Part shown: piece by piece, positions 23,896-33,395 of the stretch
Layout of the letters: every line of letters begins with the position of its first letter
How positions within the stretch are numbered: position 1 is the first letter of the stretch
Assembly (NCBI GenBank): GCA_037178675.1
Contig: JAYMGJ010000559.1
Coordinates: 1-47,579 of the forward strand
Length of the DNA: 47,579 nucleotides
Direction of reading: 5' to 3'
From: Scleroderma bovista
Lineage: Eukaryota; Basidiomycota; Agaricomycetes; Boletales; Sclerodermataceae
Notes under the pieces: generated by a model
Told to the model about the DNA's origin: nothing
Database searches by the model: none
Seen by the model: the letters and a program-made list of their open reading frames with translations, nothing else
Made by a program: the position numbers and the translations under genes

Positions 23896-23937
23896 GATTC
23901 CCAGGCTGATTGGCGTGAACGGGCTAGCCTGGGAATC
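23896..23937. repeat. Perfect 12-bp inverted repeat near the recombinase 3' end
   Basis: GATTCCCAGGCT at 23896-23907 is exactly inverted at 23926-23937, with an 18-nt centre. It lies about 140 bp past the recombinase stop. The architecture resembles a tyrosine-recombinase core site (two inverted arms around a spacer) or a terminator hairpin; neither role is shown. Confidence 0.6.
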
Positions 23938-24077
23938 CTATAGTACATACAGGCTCGGCGAGTACTATACATTGAGACGACGATACGAGCGAGGAGATGA
24001 TGTGCGCGCTATTAGGGTTATTGTGAGTTGATGGAGTGTGTGTTGGTGTGAGTGGGCGAGAAGCGCAAGTGGAGAAT

Positions 24078-25085
24078 TTAAGAAGAAGAGACAGAGGCGA
24101 AAGGGGGGTCATGAACTGGGTGGCCGTGAAAAAGAAGTGTTTGAAGTAACGTGGGATGTTTGCGAATGTATCACTGCCAAGTAGTGGAGGTCCAGCGACC
24201 AATGGCCTGGATTTGAGCAGGAGGGACACTGGCAGCAGCAAGGGAAGTGGCACCTCCTGAGCGCATGGAATGACCCCCGATAGACCGGGGGAAGAAACGA
24301 TGAAGACGATGGATAAACCAAGAGCGAGTTGGTATGGAGCCATCAGCCCGGATCCAGAGATAAGGGAAGAGGTCATCACGAGCCAAAATATAGCGTTGAA
24401 ACAAAGACCACGGGTCATCAGGTGAGTCCAAACGTTGAATAAGTACACGATCGCCTTCAAAAAGAGCATCTGTCTTCTGAGCTGGCAAAGTGAAGGCAAG
24501 GTGGTTCCCTGTAAGCTCAACTGAAAGCCGAGAGACCAAAAAGGCATATTGATGGAGATGAACTGCATCTGCCCAGACGAGATCATTAAGTCTGAGTAGG
24601 GCGAAGAAGCCACAGAAGAGTTGTGTAACCCAAAGAAGGTCATCATAGGTGAGAGGATGTTTGAGGGAAGAATAGGCATGAATGAGGTCTTCACGCGACA
24701 AAGGTAGTTTCCGCAATACGGGGCATGCAAAATGTTGCATGCAGCCACGCAAGGTGCGGCTTACCAACTCAGAATCACGGTTGGCTTGAACAGAGGAGAA
24801 AAAGGGCTGGAGCCGATTGACAACCCCAGAGAGGTAATTCATCACCGAGCGAGGTTGAATATGGCTAGACAAATAGACAACGAAAAATGAGAGGGTGTCT
24901 GGAGTAGGCTCAACAGGAAAATGATGCATTTCACAGAAAGTTAGATAGGAATTGAGATGCGATGAGTAGGCACGGTTGGTGTTTTCACGAAGCGCCATTC
25001 CGAGCGCAACCGAGCGCTCGAAAGTGAGGCACTGAAGGGACCAGGCTTCCCGTAAGGGTTGCCTAGCCTGGGGGGATAAGTCCAT
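24078..25085 (-). pseudogene. Tyrosine recombinase, TGA just before the catalytic Tyr
   Basis: ATG 25085-25083 opens 304 codons to TGA 24171-24173, and the same frame continues to TAA 24078. The N-terminal half has the SAM-like core-binding fold pattern (NRAYSSHLNSYLTFC...FFVVYLSSHIQPRSVMNYLS). The catalytic half has an Arg in LFCGFFALLRLNDLVW, His272-x-x-Arg275 in GGHSMRSGGAT, the Trp of GRWTSTTW, and the nucleophile Tyr at position 306 (YIRKHP), directly after the TGA at codon 305. The stop therefore removes exactly the nucleophile. Arg (CGA) at that position would fit. Such enzymes cut and rejoin DNA through a 3'-phosphotyrosine; here it would mobilise the element. The ATG overlaps the stop of the upstream gag-like gene (TAATG). 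Confidence 0.88.
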
Positions 25086-25087
25086 TA
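25083..25087 (-). promoter_or_regulatory. TAATG stop-start overlap between the two element genes
   Basis: The gag-like gene ends ...AAG-TAA and the recombinase begins ATG-GAC, sharing the central A. This geometry is typical of termination-reinitiation coupling, which would let one mRNA express both proteins. Confidence 0.7.
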
Positions 25088-25375
25088 CTTCGAGACAACC
25101 CCCAGCGCATCCCGAGGGGGTTTAGAGGTGGCAGGCCCTGTCCCTTCGCACCTAGGACATTCTGATCTGTGATGATTTCCACGACAACCCCGTCTGTCAC
25201 AGCAGTGGGAAAAGAAACACTCTGACTCCGATTTGGTACACGTTCCATGGTTCCATTTATGGCAAGGATCGTGAGGTTGGCTGGTACTAGGAGCAGCACC
25301 AAAGGATGAATGCAACTGAGCTGAATGTGATCCCATACCAAAGGGGGAAAGGAACGCGCCTGCTCCTCGGCCTTC
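25085..25375 (-). pseudogene. C-terminal piece of gag-like gene, CCCH/zinc-knuckle domain
   Basis: The minus frame ending at TAA 25087-25085 carries a cysteine/histidine cluster CHKWNHGTCTKSESECFFSH followed by C-x4-C-x5-H-x4-C, preceded by a Ser/His-rich linker. It is the RNA/DNA-binding tail of the gag-like protein of the YR element. Upstream of about 25375 the frame runs into the unrelated start of the zinc-cluster accessory ORF, so this piece has been separated from its middle part (now 26382-26820, plus) by an inversion. Confidence 0.75.
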
Positions 25376-25593
25376 CGTTTCTCTTCGGCAACTCTCTTCG
25401 CAGCCTCCTCTGCCAATCTCCTCGCCTCCTGTTCGGCCGCCTGCTTCATCAATCGCTCCCGACGTCTTCACGATTGCTCGTCGAACTTGGCGATTTGCAC
25501 CTGTATCGAGTCGGTCGGTTTCCCTTCCAACTCGGGCGAGGCGGCACGCGTCCAGTCGACGTTGTTGCCGTTGTTGTTGTTGCCAGAAGACAT
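25376..25593 (-). pseudogene. N-terminal piece of zinc-cluster accessory ORF of element 3
   Basis: ATG 25593-25591 opens MSSGNNNNGNN, then VDWTRAASPELEGKPTDSIQ and a highly charged Arg/Glu/Ala coiled-coil (EQEARRLAEEAAKRVAEEKR). A TGA at 25468-25470 interrupts it, where CGA (Arg, next to more Arg codons) would fit. The coiled-coil stops near 25376 and an equivalent coiled-coil resumes at about 26820 on the plus strand, leading to the zinc cluster. The family is a low-complexity plus Cys-cluster ORF often found next to gypsy elements in Agaricomycetes (general knowledge). Its function is unknown. Confidence 0.72.
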
Positions 25594-25744
25594 GATTAAG
25601 TTGAAGTGTTATGGAAAAGAAAATTTGTTGGGTTACCGTCACCGAAGGCCAGTCTTAAATATGCCCTAACTGATTTTCAGACCCAGACAATGGTCACGCA
25701 CATTCGGTGTGGAATACGCGTTGCAGCCTCGTGGGCTCGGCCCT
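25594..25744. other. Element 3 3'-end non-coding sequence (inverted)
   Basis: This lies between the accessory-ORF start and the polypurine tract. It carries no convincing frame and is read as the element 3 sequence upstream of its 3' LTR, now inverted relative to the rest of the element. Confidence 0.5.
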
Positions 25745-25757
25745 AAGAGGGGGATAC
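25745..25757 (+). other. Polypurine tract next to the inverted LTR
   Basis: AAGAGGGGGATAC ends directly at the TG of the LTR at 25758. A PPT on this side means that this copy is a 3' LTR in plus orientation, opposite to the rest of element 3. Confidence 0.72.
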
Positions 25758-26381
25758 TGTCACGACCGTGACATCCGATCACCCTGTACCCTATTGTCCA
25801 ATCGCGTCCACGCGTTCACTGTCCGTCTATTGTATGTACTCCCTTTTCCGTTTCTTTCTATCTGTCCTGTATCGCCACCGATCGGTGAGCGCGTTGTCCG
25901 TTCTGTCTCTCTGTACTATTACCTAATATGTTTCCTTTCTTGTTTCCGGTTACTATACGTTCCCGTCCCGTTGCATTACTAATACGATACTCATCGGTAA
26001 TCCAGTTATCGCACTTACCATACTTACTCAGCGCGCAGCGCGACTGCGCTTGTCATTCGTCGGTAATCCCGACTTCCCGTACATCGCCTCATCCGTTCCA
26101 CTCAGTATAAATACCTAGATACTCGGTCTGTTGTAGTTTCAGTTCGAATATCGAATAAGATACTTCTCATCTGTTCTCCCTTCGCACTCTCCGTCTCTGT
26201 CTCATGCAAGCACTCGGTCGTAGACCGTTTACCCTCGGACTCTCCGTCAGACCCTCGGTCGGCCTTCCTATTACTCGGGAAGCGCGACTACGCTACGTAG
26301 CATCTCGGTCTTACCGCTAGACCAACCCCTGATCCCCTGACCCCTCGTAGAGATCAGATCGGTGAAGAACCGGTCTTGACA
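25758..26381 (+). repeat. Element 3 LTR, inverted copy (624 bp)
   Basis: Same length as 32772-33395 but in opposite orientation. It begins TGTCACGACC and ends CTTGACA. By my reading it differs from its partner at 12 positions, all transitions, 11 of them CpG<->TpG/CpA. Confidence 0.95.
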
Positions 26382-26820
26382 CCACGCCAGGGTGTCCTCC
26401 TTTCCCTCCGAGCCAGTGGCTTAACCTAGTTCAGTGGAAATATGTCGATCTTGCTAAAGTACTCGAGACGGCACATACCACTGAAATCGATCCCAAACAA
26501 ACTCATGTCATAGATGACAAGGTTGAACTCTCCTTTCGTGTCTCTCAACCAAGCAAGATTATCTGCAATGCTGCAGACCACAACACTGCCTTCACTATGT
26601 ATGCAAAGGCTTTGGGTTTTGCCTTTCCACAACGGCGCGAAGAATTTATTGACTACCAAACATCTCTTGGTCGTCTATTCCATGCTGTGGACCCAGCCTT
26701 TCATGGACGCATAATTGATTATGATCGAGCTGTCCGCAATCGAATTTCTGTTCAACGACATCTGCGAATCACTGACTCTGCTAGCTTTGATGACTTGCAC
26801 ACAGCTGACTTCGAGGCGAG
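26382..26820 (+). pseudogene. Middle piece of the gag-like gene of the YR element
   Basis: Directly after the LTR a plus-strand frame is open: PPFPPSQWLNLVQWKYVDLA, then FAFPQRREEFIDYQTSLGRL, FHGRIIDYDRAVRNRI and RITDSASFDDLHTADF. This is the conserved central part of the gag-like proteins that accompany such recombinases: aromatic/hydrophobic blocks followed by a basic helix. It should lead into the CCCH domain, but instead runs at about 26815-26830 into the coiled-coil of the accessory ORF, giving a chimeric frame. It has no start of its own; the N-terminus is at 33754-33396 on the minus strand. Confidence 0.75.
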
Positions 26821-27592
26821 GCGCAAGGCCGAAGCAGAGGTGAGGGCGAGGGAGAAGGCCGAGTCGCTAGCGGCTGGCGAGGCGATGAGGGCGCGGTTGG
26901 GGCTAGGGCCCAAGGCCAAGGTACGTGGCCGATCATTTTAATTTGATTTTGCTGACTTATTACTTGGTTAGCCGCGACAGGTCGCTGCCCGTTCCAACAC
27001 GGGCATCATGGGGTTCAGGCCCCCATGTGACCGATGCCGGCGGAGTGGCGACAGTGGAGGGTGCGAGCTGGCCGATGGAGCGCGTACACCGACGTGCGGT
27101 CGGTGTCAACGGTCGAAGGTCAAGTGCACCTTCGAAGTTTCGACGTCGGCGATGGAGCGGTCGGCGAGTGGAGAGAAAAGGAAGCAGAGCGAGAAGACGG
27201 CGGAGGTGAACACGTCGCCGAGGGGAGGTGAAAAGAGGAAGAGGACGAGGAAGACGGTCGCGAACGCCGCGAGTACGGAGGAGATCGAGGCGGCGATGGG
27301 AGGGTTCTTGGTGGCTGGGCCATCGAATCGGCCAGACCCAGTCGCGCTGGTCCTAGACCGCCGACTCGGGGAAATTGTGGCGGCGATCGACCGCAACACC
27401 AGGGAGCTGGTGAAGCTCGGTCGAAAGGTGGATGGGGTCGCATGGGAGACGAAGAGGGTGGCAGATGCAAGGGACCCGAAGGGCAAGGGCAAGGCGATGC
27501 CCGAGGGGAGCGAAGAGCAGGAAGAGTCGGATGAGACGGACAGGGAAGGCGAGGAGTCGGGGGATGAAGACAGAGAGGGCGAGTCCGAGTAA
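26821..27592 (+). pseudogene. C-terminal piece of zinc-cluster accessory ORF of element 3
   Basis: An Ala/Glu/Arg coiled-coil (AEAEVRAREKAESLAAGEAM) is followed by an intron at 26921-26971 (51 nt, GTACGT...TTAG). Then comes a cysteine cluster CDRCRRSGDSGGC...CGRCQRSKVKC, a Lys/Arg-rich linker, a conserved-looking helix (LGEIVAAIDRNTRELVKLGR) and an acidic Glu/Asp/Ser tail. The cluster resembles Zn2-C6-like or CxxC zinc-binding modules and may bind nucleic acid. The stop at 27590-27592 is convergent with the stop of element 3 pol, 72 bp away. The matching N-terminus is at 25593-25376 on the minus strand. Confidence 0.75.
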
Positions 27593-27664
27593 ATAGTCGG
27601 ACAGAACAATTGTATTTAGTTTTTTGTATACTATCAATAGACTTGGTTCGGTGACTTAAAAGAC

Positions 27665-30600
27665 TTAGCGTGAGAGGCTTTCTAAGGGGCCTGGCTTAGT
27701 TGGGTAGGCTTTGTGATAGTCGGCCACGAGTTCTGATGCGTGTCCTAGCTCGGTCGCGATCAACCAAGATGTTTCTTCGTCGGTACCTTCGTAACCAGCC
27801 CATCTAACTAGGTAGAGGAGTGGGCATTGGCGTCGACGTCGGTCGAACTTTGAATCGAGGATCTCGGTGATCTCGAACTCAGGTTCGCCGTCGACTTCGA
27901 TGGGAGGTGGTGGAGGTTGTGACCAATTCGGTATTGTATTCGGTGTCGCTGGTTCGAGCTGTGAGACGTGGAAGACAGGATGGATAGCACGCATAGAGTC
28001 GGGAAGACGGATTGTGAATGATAGGGTGCCGACTTGGGCGATGATTGGGTAGGGACCGAGATTCTTCTCGGAGAGTTTCTTTGACAGTCGGGTAGACCTA
28101 AAGTACTTGGCTTTGACGAATACTTGATCACCGACTTTGAAATCGGGTGCGGGTGATCTTCTGGCGTCAGCAGGGCCTTGGTACCTTTTCTGGGCAGCAG
28201 CCATCTCTTCACGTAGGTACTCATGCAGTGACTCTAAGTCAACTGCGTATTCCCGTGCCCGAGCCGACGAGAGGTCGCGCTCGGGGTGCACAGCGAGGTT
28301 CGGGTGGTATCCTTTGTTCGCGAAGAACGGTGATACACCAGTCGTAGCGCTAGGGGCATTGTTGTAGGCGAACTCGGCGAGAGGTAAGAGATCCGACCAA
28401 TTGTCCTGCTGGTAGTTGCAGTACATCCTGAGGTATTGCTCGAGTGTTTGGTTAGCTCGCTCGGTCTGTCCGTCACCTTCTGGGTGATAGCCCGAAGTGA
28501 AATGTAATTTCATATCTAGGGCCTTACCGAGTGATCGGAAGAAATGCGAGATGAACTCTGAGCCTCGGTCAGACGTTACATGCGCGGGGACGCCGTGCTT
28601 AGCGAAGACGTGGAGTAAGAAGAGCTGTGCGAGCTCGGGGGAGGTTATTGTGTCGTGGGTCGGGATGAATATGGCTTGCTTTGATAGTCGGTCAATGACT
28701 ACCAGAATGGCTGTGAAGCCGGATGAGGATGGGAGTTGCTCGATGAAATCCATCGAGATGGAGTTCCATGGTCGGTCGGGGACCGGTAATTGCTTGAGCA
28801 TCCCATAGGGTCGGTGATGTGGCGTCTTGGCTCGGGCGCAGGCCGTGCAGGACTTAACGTAGTCCTTTACGTAGGTACGAATGCCTGGCCAAGTGTATTC
28901 GCGACGAATGAGCTCTAGGGTGCGGTTCTGACCGAAGTGTCCCGATAGGGGATGGTCATGCTTGTATCTGAGGACACGAAGATGTAAGTCATCGGCCTCG
29001 GGGACGTACATGCGGCCATCGAGACGTAGGTAACCAGTCTCATCAGTCGACCATCGGGGATTCGAGGTGTCCGAGAGGTGGGCTTTAGCGATGGGATCGG
29101 TCGGGAGGTTGGCTAGGATATCGGCGTGGAGACGCTCGACGTCCATGAGTGCACTAGCTCTGAGTACTGGAGCGTGTAGGGATGTCGCGCGAAGGGAATT
29201 GGTGAGCTGTTCAGCCGTGAACACCGGTCGGAGGTTCTGTGGATTGACTCGGGCGAAGCCCCTATCCCCCTCTTTGGGGTAGACGTCCCAGCGTCTAGTC
29301 AAGGCGTTGGGCTTTGCACCAAGTTTACCAGGTCGGAAACGAATGATCAGGTTAAAAGAAGAAAGATATTCTGACCATCGGGCTTGCTGACGGGTGAGAA
29401 CCTTAGAGGTAGAGAAGTACTCCAAATTTTTATGGTCGGTCACGACGTCAATCGGGAAGGCAGGGCCCTCTAGATAATGACGCCAGGCCTTGAAGGCTTC
29501 GAAAATAGCGAGAAGTTCCTTGTCGTGTGTATCATAGTTCAGCTCGGGCGCGGTCAGAGTGCGAGAGTAAAATGCAACCGGTCATATCTCGCCATCCGAA
29601 CCTGTGATGGATAGGATACCGGCGATCGCATAGTCCGAAGCGTCGGTCTTGACTGTTAGTTGGGCGCCTGGCTGGAAATGGGTGAGGATGGGAGCTGTGG
29701 TGAAAGCCTTCTTGAGTTGGTTGAATGACCGTCGGCAGACGTCAGAGAAATCCCAGGGGGCATCTTTCCGTGTCAACCGAGTTAAGGGAACCACTATATC
29801 GGAGTAATTGAAGATAAATCGACGGTAAAAGTTCACGAAGCCCAGGAAGGACTGAATGTCCTTCACCTTGCGAGGTTCGGGCCAATCGCAGATTGTCTTG
29901 ACTTTGTCTTGCGACATCGTCAAACCGTCGGGGGAAAGGAAGTACCCGAGGTACTCCACCGAGTCTGAATGGAACTCACACTTTTCGGGTTTGGCGTATA
30001 GCTTGTGCTGGCGAAGTCGCCGAAGCACTTCCCGAACGTGTTCAGTATGGTCCTCCATGTTGTCCGAGTAGACTAAGATGTCGTCGAGGTAGACTACGAC
30101 GCAGACATCGAGCATGTCTGCGAAGACCGAGTTGACAAATCGCTGAAAGGCTGCAGGGGCATTGGTGAGACTGAAGGGCATCACCTGCCACTCGTACAAG
30201 CCGTAGCGAGTCCTGAAGGCGGTTTTCCACTCATCACCTTCGGCAATGCGAACCAGGTGGTAAGCATGTCTCAGGTCGATTTTAGTATAGACCTTTGCCC
30301 GACTCGGAGAGTCGAGTAGGTCGGAGATGAGAGGTAGAGGGTACCGATCCTTCTTTGATATTTTGTTGAGTCCTCGGTAGTCGACGCAGAGTCGGAGAGA
30401 GCCGTCCTTCTTCTTGATGAAGAGGACAGGGGCTGCATGGGAGGATGAGGTCGGACGGATGAAACCAAAGCGTAGGTTTTCGTCGATGAATGCCCGAAGG
30501 GTTTCGAGCTCGACGGGGGAGAGAGAGTAGAGTCTACCGGGCGGTAGAGGCGCTCCTTCTTCCAGTTCTATCTTGAGGTCATGTTCCCGATGAGGCACGA

Positions 30601-31390
30601 GTACCGATGCTTTCGCCTTGCTACAGACGTCAGCAAAGTTGTGGTATGCCTCGGGGACAGAGGAGAGGTCGGGAGTAGCGTCGACCGACGCAGCATGAAA
30701 GCTACCGTCAGGCTTCAGCTGGATAGAGAACTGTTGAGAGCCATCTAGCTGACAAACCTTCAGAAAGGCTGCAGCGTTGATGAGAGCGATAGGAGGTGCC
30801 CGAAGACCGGGAGCCTGAGGCGAGTCGGTCGGGGAAGGAGACGAGACTGACGTAGCGTCGAGTCTCAGCGCGCTCGGTGAGGGCGCTACAGGGTCGGGGA
30901 GTGAGCTCGGGGTTGGCACTTGCTGCGTAGATGTTCTGAACTTGATACTGCTCAGTACCCAGTCAATCGACGGATTGTATCGGGTGAGCCAGTTGTGTCC
31001 GAGAACGATCTTACAGTCAGAGTCCAATGGGGTGACATAAAATGTCATCGGGGTGACGTCGCCAGAGGGAAAACGGATAGGTAGATCGGTTGCTTCGGTG
31101 ATTATGGTGGTGGTGGTACCGTCGAATAGACGGAGAACGATCGGGGATACCGAGTAGCGTGAAAGAGTGTTCATATTGGCAAATGACGGATCTACAAAAC
31201 AGTGGGTAGAACCCAAATCTACTAATGCAGGAAAGGAAGGCATAGTATGGTCAACGATTGTTACAGAGGGTCGGAGAGAATTCAGATCAGAAAGAGTGGC
31301 TGCGTTGAGTTGGGCCTCCATAGGTGCACAGTCGGGAACAACACAACTCCCACTCTGTGCGGAGTCTCAGGAGTTGCTATCTATTTTTTT
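27665..31390 (-). pseudogene. Element 3 pol: protease-RT-RNase H-integrase-chromodomain
   Basis: Pol is in the -1 frame relative to gag; its first ATG is at 31321. Protease shows LVDLGSTHCFVD, with Leu where Ser/Thr is required (element 2 has LVDSGS). RT has YLDDILVY, but FSLTNAPAAF replaces the usual FGLTNAPAAF at 30170-30172. RNase H is cut by TGA 29582-29584, after which the same frame continues ([18 protein letters not shown]). Integrase has HHCC ([11 protein letters not shown]...CTACARAK), then MDF, SDRG and [13 protein letters not shown] (DDE). The C-terminus is a chromodomain ([17 protein letters not shown]...[17 protein letters not shown]), which in chromoviruses steers integration to methylated-histone chromatin. 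All defects fit single C:G to T:A changes. Confidence 0.9.
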
Positions 31391-32730
31391 GCCTTGGTGG
31401 AGGCCGTTGGTTTGGCTTCCAACATGTTCGTGGTAGTGGCAGTAGCTGTCCTAGCCTTGGCTGCTCGAGAGCCAGACTTGGGGCAGTCCTTGGCCTTGTG
31501 GCCAGTTCCACCACAGAACATGCACAGATTCATGTCAAACCTGCACTTGTGTTCCTCAGAGGTCAGCTTGCCGTCCTTGCCAAGCTTGTCTGACAGTTCA
31601 GCAGTCTTGCCCAACTTGTTAGTTTTCTGAGTCAGGGTTGACAATGAAGAGGACTGGGCAGCATTGCCCGACAATTTAGCCTTGTTGGTCTTACCCAACT
31701 TGGTATTGGGGGTGTTGGTACTAGTGCTGGTAGAGGTCTTGTTCTGACGAGCGACCTCTTCCTTGCGTTCCCAATATCGGGCGTCGATCTCCTGGGTGAG
31801 GACGCGAAGACCGTTCAGAGTGCGCGGTTTACCGACGCGGCTTATCTCGTCCTTGATTCGGTCGGGGAGACCTGTGTAGAAGTGATGACGCAGGGCGCCA
31901 TCGCCGTAGCCCCGAACCTGGGACGCGATACGGTTGAAGTCAACCACGTATCTGTTGGCACAATGGTTTTCCTTCATGCGGAGGTGGTCGAGCTGATGCT
32001 CGGCGTCAGCAACTGGGTCGTGGGGACCAAAGGTTGTTTGGAGTTCAATGACGAACTCTTCCCAATCGGTCATCCAGATCGGACGGTTGAGGGGGTCTCC
32101 TGCACCGAGTAGGTCTGGCTCGAACCATTCGAGAGCCATTCCTTTGAGGTACGACTGCGCGAACGTGACCTTGGTTCGGTCAGTGCGAAAAGCCTTCGGT
32201 CGGTCCTGGAAGTTGAGCTCGCACTGGACTAAGAATGTGCACAACTTCTTTGGATCGGTACCGTCGAAGGTATCGGGTTCGCGCACCTTGGTGCGAGACA
32301 AAGACTCAGATGAGCGTGAAGACCGCGTGAGTCTGTCGATAGCGATGGAGAGGTTGTTAAAGATGACTAGACCGGCCTCTTCTTGGTCGGGGATGCCTTC
32401 AATGGGGTCTTCACCGCCATCATCAGGGTTGGGGTCGTCGGGGTCGTCGGGACCATCACCGCCGGGACCACCGTCACCGGGGCCATTGTCATCAGGATGG
32501 TCACCACCCAGGTCATCGCCGAGGTCTTCGACGAAAGCCCCAGGTGGGCGACGCTGAGCGGGGGAGGAGGCTCTCCGAGCGGAGAAGCCTTGGAATTGGG
32601 AGACAGAGTCGGGTGAGCGCCTGAGGCTAGTCAGAGCGCTTAAGGCAGCAGCCCGACGAGTGTCGGATGCTGAGGGTTCTGGGTTGTTTGCGCGAGCAGT
32701 GCGTGAGCGAGTTTGGATTGTCCTGGACAT
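31381..32730 (-). CDS. Element 3 gag
   Basis: A 449-residue open frame. It has an Arg/Ser/Ala-rich N-terminus, an acidic Gly/Asp/Pro linker (GGDHPDDNGPGDGG), the gag core (DPKKLCTFLVQCELNFQDR; FGPHDPVADAEHQLDHL) and a CCHC knuckle CMFCGGTGHKAKDCP. It forms the virus-like particle and binds element RNA. It ends at TAG 31381-31383, immediately after the slippery A-run. No internal stop is seen, so gag alone may still be expressed. Confidence 0.88.
   Translation of the reverse strand: MSRTIQTRSRTARANNPEPSASDTRRAAALSALTSLRRSPDSVSQFQGFSARRASSPAQRRPPGAFVEDLGDDLGGDHPDDNGPGDGGPGGDGPDDPDDPNPDDGGEDPIEGIPDQEEAGLVIFNNLSIAIDRLTRSSRSSESLSRTKVREPDTFDGTDPKKLCTFLVQCELNFQDRPKAFRTDRTKVTFAQSYLKGMALEWFEPDLLGAGDPLNRPIWMTDWEEFVIELQTTFGPHDPVADAEHQLDHLRMKENHCANRYVVDFNRIASQVRGYGDGALRHHFYTGLPDRIKDEISRVGKPRTLNGLRVLTQEIDARYWERKEEVARQNKTSTSTSTNTPNTKLGKTNKAKLSGNAAQSSSLSTLTQKTNKLGKTAELSDKLGKDGKLTSEEHKCRFDMNLCMFCGGTGHKAKDCPKSGSRAAKARTATATTTNMLEAKPTASTKAKK
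31384..31390 (-). promoter_or_regulatory. Candidate -1 frameshift heptamer of element 3
   Basis: The gag codons GCA-AAA-AAA-TAG place an A_AAA_AAA heptamer directly against the gag stop. The -1 frame enters pol but meets TGA after five codons; element 2 has TGG at the equivalent site, so this is a secondary loss. Confidence 0.7.
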
Positions 32731-32771
32731 AGATGATTGTGAACTCGTACAAGACTTGAGTTCGAATATAC

Positions 32772-33395
32772 TGTCAAGACCGGTTCTTCACCGATCTGAT
32801 CTCTACGAGGGGTCAGGGGGTCAGGGGTTGGTCTAGCAGTAAGACCGAGATGCTACGTAGCGTAGTCGCGCTTCCCGAGTAATAGGAAGGCCGACCGAGG
32901 GTCTGACGGAGAGTCCGAGGGTAAACGGTCTACGACCGAGTGCTTGCACGAGACAGAGACGGAGAGTGCGAAGGGAGAACAGATGAGAAGTATCTTATTC
33001 GATATTCGAACTGAAACTACAACAGACCGAGTATCTAGGTATTTATACTGAGTGGAACGGATGAGGCGATGTACGGGAAGTCGGGATTACCGACGAATGA
33101 CAAGCACAGTCGCGCTGCGCGCTGAGTAAGTACGGTAAGTGCGATAACCGGATTACCGATGAGTATCGTATTAGTAATGCAACGGGACGGGAACGTATAG
33201 TAACCAGAAACGAGAAAGGAAACATATTAGGTAATAGTACAGAGAGACAGAACGGACAACACGCTCACCGATCGGTGGCGATACAGGACAGATAGAAAGA
33301 AACGGAAAAGGGAGTACATACAATAGACGGACGGCGAACGCGTGGACGCGATCGGACAATAGGGTACAGGGTGATCGGATGTCACGGTCGTGACA
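32772..33395 (-). repeat. Element 3, 5' LTR (624 bp)
   Basis: On the minus strand it runs TGTCACGACC...CTTGACA, upstream of gag. It is the partner of the inverted copy 25758-26381. Its outer edge interrupts the gag-like frame at 33395/33396. Confidence 0.95.

Larger units (their letters stand above)
25376..33395 (-). mobile_element. Element 3: chromodomain Ty3/gypsy with antisense accessory ORF, rearranged
   Basis: On the minus strand: 5' LTR 33395-32772, gag, pol, then an antisense accessory ORF. The partner LTR (25758-26381) and PPT lie in inverted orientation because a segment of about 1.45 kb has flipped. The outer flanks carry the N-terminal and middle pieces of the gag-like gene, so element 3 appears to have inserted into that gene. 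The flanking 5-mers (GAGGA and CCACG) do not form a target-site duplication. Pol has one TGA in RNase H, a second TGA shortly after the slippery site, and altered protease and RT motifs, so the copy is dead. Confidence 0.8.

Noticed and set aside
25758..26381. Solo LTR of an unrelated plus-strand element
   Set aside because: Its exact 624-bp length, the adjacent polypurine tract and the two chimeric frames are better explained as the partner LTR of element 3 inside an inversion, though a solo or second-element origin is not fully excluded.
27106..27609. Ser/Pro-rich open frames on the minus strand
   Set aside because: They are antisense to the GC-rich zinc-cluster ORF, and low-complexity reading explains their openness.
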